From contig NZ_JAATOM010000005.1 of assembly GCF_019207085.1 (NCBI RefSeq), positions 124,001 to 188,000 on the forward strand: 64,000 nt of DNA, in the 5' to 3' direction. Shown piece after piece: positions 61,005 to 64,000 of the stretch. Each line of letters opens with the position of its first letter. The first letter of the stretch is position 1. This DNA is from Variovorax sp. dw_308 (lineage in GTDB: Bacteria > Pseudomonadota > Gammaproteobacteria > Burkholderiales > Burkholderiaceae_C). A model generated the notes under the pieces. That model was not told where the DNA came from. It worked only from the letters and a program-made list of their open reading frames with translations, and searched no databases. Both the position numbers and the translations under genes were made by a program.

Positions 61005-61033
61005 CCTGACAGCTACATGACAAATCTGTCAGG
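61005..61033. promoter_or_regulatory. Candidate CusR/CopR-type operator before the RND operon
   Basis: TGACA (61018-61022)-AATC-TGTCA (61027-61031) is a perfect inverted repeat like the TGACAnnnnTGTCA core known for CusR/CopR boxes. An extra half-site lies in CCTGACAG (61005-61012), which also pairs perfectly with CTGTCAGG (61026-61033). It sits in the 114 bp between the LLM oxidoreductase stop and the outer-membrane channel start, and suggests autoregulation by the operon's own response regulator. Confidence 0.65.
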
Positions 61034-61085
61034 TGGGGAGCGCTGGCGCGGCGAGCCATGCGAGGCGGGCGCGCGGCTTCCCGGC

Positions 61086-62084
61086 TTAGACCTTCGACAC
61101 GGCGCCTTCGCGCACCTCCGCGAGCAAGCCGTAGGAATGCAGCCGCGCCTGGTGGTCGAACACCTGCGAGGTGATCATCAATTCGTCGGCGCCGGTGCGC
61201 GCGATGAAGGCGTTGACCTGTTCGCGCACGGTGTCGGGCGAGCCCACCGCCGAGCATGACAGCACCGAGTCGAGCAGCGCCCGCTCGGCCGGCCCCGCGC
61301 GTTCGTAGTAGCCCTCCACCGGCGCCGGCAGCCGGCCCGGCCGGCCGCTGCGCAGGTTCACGAAGGCCTGCTGCCAGGACGTCGCATGGAAGCGCGCCTG
61401 CGCGTCGGTGTCGGCCACGAACACGTTGAACCCGAGCATCACATGCGGCTTCTGCAGCTGCGCCGAGGGCTTGAAGGTCTTCCGGTAGATCTCGATGGCC
61501 TGCATCATCTGCTGCGGCGCGAAGTGCGAGGCGAAGGCGTAGGGCAGGCCCAGGTGGGCAGCCAGTTGCGCGCCGAAGGTGCTGGAGCCGAGGATCCACA
61601 CCGGCACTTCGAGTCCCATGCCCGGCACGGCGCGCACGGCCTGGCGCGGCGCCTTCGACATGAAGTCCATGAGCTCGACCACGTCCTGCGGGAACTGGTC
61701 CGAGTCGGAGTCGAGGTTGCGCCGCAGCGCCTGCGCGGTGCGCTGGTCGGAGCCCGGCGCGCGGCCAAGGCCCAGGTCGATGCGGCCGGGGTAGAGCGAT
61801 TCGAGCGTGCCGAACTGCTCGGCGATCACCAGCGGCGAATGGTTCGGCAGCATCACGCCGCCGGCGCCGATGCGGATCGTCGAGGTGCCCGCGCCGACGT
61901 AGGCCAGCAGCACGGCGGTGGCCGCGCTGGCAATGCCGGGCATGCCATGGTGCTCGGCCAGCCAGTAGCGGCGGTAGCCGAGCTTTTCGCCATGCTGCGC
62001 GAGCGCGAGCGAGTTGCGGAAGGAGTGCGAGGCGTCGCCGCCTTCGCAGATGGGGGAGAGGTCGAGGATGGAGAGGGGAGCCAT
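61086..62084 (-). CDS. LLM class (luciferase-like) flavin-dependent oxidoreductase
   Basis: A 332-residue TIM-barrel flavoprotein of the bacterial luciferase-like family. It starts [20 protein letters not shown] and has the family's [40 protein letters not shown] and [20 protein letters not shown] blocks. The wording matches the large group of MsnO8-like oxidoreductases of unknown substrate. The ATG at 62084 is chosen because the frame upstream lies in the TetR gene. It follows tetR on the same strand (86 bp gap) and may belong to its regulon. Confidence 0.9.
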   Translation of the reverse strand: MAPLSILDLSPICEGGDASHSFRNSLALAQHGEKLGYRRYWLAEHHGMPGIASAATAVLLAYVGAGTSTIRIGAGGVMLPNHSPLVIAEQFGTLESLYPGRIDLGLGRAPGSDQRTAQALRRNLDSDSDQFPQDVVELMDFMSKAPRQAVRAVPGMGLEVPVWILGSSTFGAQLAAHLGLPYAFASHFAPQQMMQAIEIYRKTFKPSAQLQKPHVMLGFNVFVADTDAQARFHATSWQQAFVNLRSGRPGRLPAPVEGYYERAGPAERALLDSVLSCSAVGSPDTVREQVNAFIARTGADELMITSQVFDHQARLHSYGLLAEVREGAVSKV

Positions 62085-62170
62085 GGGCGCGATCTTGGCC
62101 CGAATGGGGCAAGCCGGGAGGGTGCAGGGATATTGCGGAGACTGCCAGGCACCCGACGGCGCATCCCATT

Positions 62171-62884
62171 TCAGGCGACCGGCGCGCGCGCGAGCAGGGT
62201 GTGGCCGTCGCCTCGCGCCTTGCTCGCCCAGCCCTCGAGGTAGTCGCGCGAGAACTTCACGCCGCGCTCGCAATGCCGGCTCGAGCAGCCCAGCGCGGCC
62301 AGCGCCATCCGCACGCTGCCGTCCATGTACGAATCCGGGTCGGCAACGCCATGGCCGAGCGCGGCGATGCCCGCGGCCGACGCGCCCATCATGAAGTCGA
62401 CGGCGCTGTCGAGGTCCGTGAACGAGAACTGCCCGAGGTGGCGCCCGAGTTGCAGGTCCGCCGTCATGTAGTCGCGTGCCAGCAGCTTGTTCGCCTCGGA
62501 GCTGGAGCGCGTGACGAACCGCGCCCATGCGGGGTCGGCGACGGCGCGTTGCAGGAAGCCCCGGAAGCCGGTCGCGAAGCGCTGCCACGGCTCCTTCAAC
62601 AGATCGTAGAAGGGCATGGCGTCGCGCGTCATCTGGTCGCTCAATGCCGCGGCCAGCGCCTGCAAGGCCTCGTCGAGCGACAGGAAGTGCAGGTAGAAGG
62701 TGCCGCGCGACACGCCTGCCTCGCGCACCACGTCCTCTATCGCCGGCGCGCGGTCGCCGGTCCTGGCGAAGACCTTCATGGTGGCTTCGAGCAGGCGCGA
62801 GCGCATCTGTGCGCGCTTGCGGGCGGCCACCTCGACGCGATGGTCTGGCGGCGCCGGCGCCTTGTCCTGTGCTGCATCGCGCAT
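62171..62884 (-). CDS. TetR/AcrR-family transcriptional regulator
   Basis: A 237-residue repressor. The N-terminal helix-turn-helix is [20 protein letters not shown], then [19 protein letters not shown], the standard TetR recognition region. The remaining helical ligand-binding domain is not informative as to ligand. AAGGAAG precedes the ATG at 62884. It is divergent from the flavoprotein gene at 63034, with two similar palindromes between them that are probable binding sites. Confidence 0.93.
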   Translation of the reverse strand: MRDAAQDKAPAPPDHRVEVAARKRAQMRSRLLEATMKVFARTGDRAPAIEDVVREAGVSRGTFYLHFLSLDEALQALAAALSDQMTRDAMPFYDLLKEPWQRFATGFRGFLQRAVADPAWARFVTRSSSEANKLLARDYMTADLQLGRHLGQFSFTDLDSAVDFMMGASAAGIAALGHGVADPDSYMDGSVRMALAALGCSSRHCERGVKFSRDYLEGWASKARGDGHTLLARAPVA

Positions 62885-62906
62885 GGCTCTTCCTTCTTGC
62901 AATGAC

Positions 62907-62927
62907 GATCCGTCAGTCTGATGGATC
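62907..62927. promoter_or_regulatory. TetR operator candidate 1
   Basis: GATCCGTCAG-T-CTGATGGATC is a 21 bp palindrome with one mismatch per arm, 23 bp upstream of the tetR start codon. Its core CGTCAnTCTGA recurs at 62993. Confidence 0.6.
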
Positions 62928-62992
62928 GGTGTTCTGACGTGGGGAATGTCCCGCTGGAATGCGGGGAGGTCGCTGTCTAAAGTGAACTCACT

Positions 62993-63004
62993 CGTCATTC
63001 TGAC
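62993..63004. promoter_or_regulatory. TetR operator candidate 2
   Basis: CGTCATTCTGAC contains GTCA-TTC-TGAC and shares the core CGTCAnTCTGA with the palindrome near tetR. It lies 30 bp before the flavoprotein start, suitably placed to block that promoter. Confidence 0.5.
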
Positions 63005-63033
63005 ATTTCTATCAACCCAAGGAGACACACGCC

Positions 63034-64000
63034 ATGCTGACCGCCACCCGCCCCGCCGCAACGCCCATTCACCTCAGCGACGCCCAGGCGCGCGCCATGC
63101 TCGTCGAGCGTGCGCGCGGCCTGCACGGCGTGCTCTCGAAGAACGCGCTGCAGACCGAGACCGACCGCCGCGTCGTCGAGGAGAACATCCAGGCCATGGC
63201 CGAGGCCGGCCTGTTTCGCACGATGGTGCCCAGGCGCTACGACGGCTTCGAAGGCTCGATCCGCACGCACCTCGAAGTGACGGCCGCCGTGGCCGAGGCC
63301 TGCGGCTCGTCGGCCTGGGTGCTGGCATTGACCAACGTGTGCAACTGGTTCGCGAGCCTGTACGGCCAGCAGGCGCAGGACGAGATCTTCGGCGCCAACC
63401 CGAACGCCCGCGTGGCCGGCGTGCTATCGCCATCGACGCAGGTGCAGCGCGTCGAAGGCGGGCTGAAGGTCTCGGGCAAGTGGTTCTGGTCGTCGGGCTG
63501 CATGCACGCCGACTGGGGCATGCTGGGCGTGCTCGAACTGGACAAGAACGGCGCGCCGCTGAACCAGTACATGGCCGTGATCCCGATGAGCGAACTGAGC
63601 ATCGAGAACACCTGGTTCACCGCCGGCATGAAGGGCACCGGCAGCAACTGCGTGGTGGCCAACGATGTGTTCGTGCCGACACATCGCCTGCTGTCGACGA
63701 TGCCGGCGGTGCACGGCGACTACCCCACGCCGTTCAAGGACGAGGCGGCCTACCGGGCCGCGTTCATCCCGGTGGCTGCGCTGGTGCTGGTGGGCGCGCA
63801 ACTCGGCATGGCGCGGGCCGCGCTCAACTACGTGATCGAGAAGGCCTCGCAGCGCGCGATTGCCTACACCTCTTTCAAGAAGCAGTCGGACTCGGTCGCG
63901 TTCCAGATGCAGATCGCCAAGGCCGCGCTGAAGATCGACACCGCGCACCTGCATGCCTTCCGTGCGGCGGACGACATCGATTCCGCGGCGCAGCGCGGCG
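63034..64000 (+). CDS. Acyl-CoA dehydrogenase-like flavin-dependent monooxygenase, 3' end outside the window
   Basis: The first 322 codons are visible; the end lies beyond the right edge. The fold is that of acyl-CoA dehydrogenases, with FRTMVPRRYDGFEGSIRTHL (N-terminal domain), GSSAWVLALTNVCNWFASLY and VSGKWFWSSGCMHADWGMLG (middle domain). The wording is closer to the reduced-flavin monooxygenases of this fold (HsaA/HpaH-like hydroxylases) than to beta-oxidation enzymes. GGAGA lies upstream of the ATG. It is divergent from the TetR regulator, its likely repressor. Substrate unknown. Confidence 0.85.
   Translation, partial: MLTATRPAATPIHLSDAQARAMLVERARGLHGVLSKNALQTETDRRVVEENIQAMAEAGLFRTMVPRRYDGFEGSIRTHLEVTAAVAEACGSSAWVLALTNVCNWFASLYGQQAQDEIFGANPNARVAGVLSPSTQVQRVEGGLKVSGKWFWSSGCMHADWGMLGVLELDKNGAPLNQYMAVIPMSELSIENTWFTAGMKGTGSNCVVANDVFVPTHRLLSTMPAVHGDYPTPFKDEAAYRAAFIPVAALVLVGAQLGMARAALNYVIEKASQRAIAYTSFKKQSDSVAFQMQIAKAALKIDTAHLHAFRAADDIDSAAQRG

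Overview
The window is high-GC chromosomal DNA that reads as a betaproteobacterium of the Burkholderiales, most like Comamonadaceae (Variovorax or a close relative). This is an inference from gene content, protein wording and the style of the intergenic repeats; no rRNA, tRNA or prophage was seen to fix the taxonomy. Almost all of it is ordinary, densely packed coding sequence. The ends cut a universal stress protein (left) and an acyl-CoA dehydrogenase-like flavoprotein (right).

Layout. 1-5.5 kb (minus): leuS, lptE, an Lrp/AsnC regulator, an amino acid permease and a universal stress protein, tightly coupled. 5.7-7.0 kb (minus): a secreted protein of unknown function. 7.1-17.3 kb (plus): a full glycogen cluster glgB-glgX-glgC-glgA-glgP, interrupted by a 561 bp gap holding two related hairpin elements. 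17.5-20.3 kb (minus): bamE-dapB-exbB-exbD, with fur divergent. 20.8-25.3 kb (minus): uvrD-like helicase, hpf, ptsN, hprK. 25.5-27.3 kb (plus): corA and a RibD/DHFR-like reductase. 27.4-31.7 kb (minus): mtnN, MOSC protein, small membrane protein and an orphan molybdenum hydroxylase large subunit. 31.8-37.7 kb (minus): a dipeptide ABC transporter in the order dppB-C-D-F-A. 37.9-42.7 kb (minus): pntAA-pntAB-pntB and fadD. 43.0-50.1 kb (plus): response regulator, LysM/FecR protein, CHASE2 histidine kinase, DUF4019 protein, Nudix hydrolase, mnmA. 50.4-52.6 kb (plus): PhaE-like protein, class III-type PHA synthase and a GNAT. 52.9-61.0 kb (minus): five-gene operon for an RND efflux pump and its own two-component system. 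61.1-64 kb: TetR regulator and LLM flavin oxidoreductase, divergent from the flavoprotein.

How the parts fit. Carbon storage is represented twice (glycogen and a PHA synthase). Envelope functions recur: LptE, BamE, ExbBD, the RND pump and the CHASE2/FecR module. Several regulators sit beside likely targets with plausible operators visible: a TGACA-N4-TGTCA site before the efflux operon and paired CGTCAnTCTGA sites between tetR and the flavoprotein.

The most unusual material is between genes. At least five families of structured repeats are present, one pair with compensatory base changes in its stems, one repeated in the same orientation just after three unrelated stop codons, and one 179 bp near-perfect hairpin that supplies the stop codon of dppF. 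The most interesting protein-level systems are the CHASE2/FecR-LysM/response-regulator/DUF4019 module and the PHA synthase with a short PhaE-like partner carrying a basic Ala/Lys/Pro tail.
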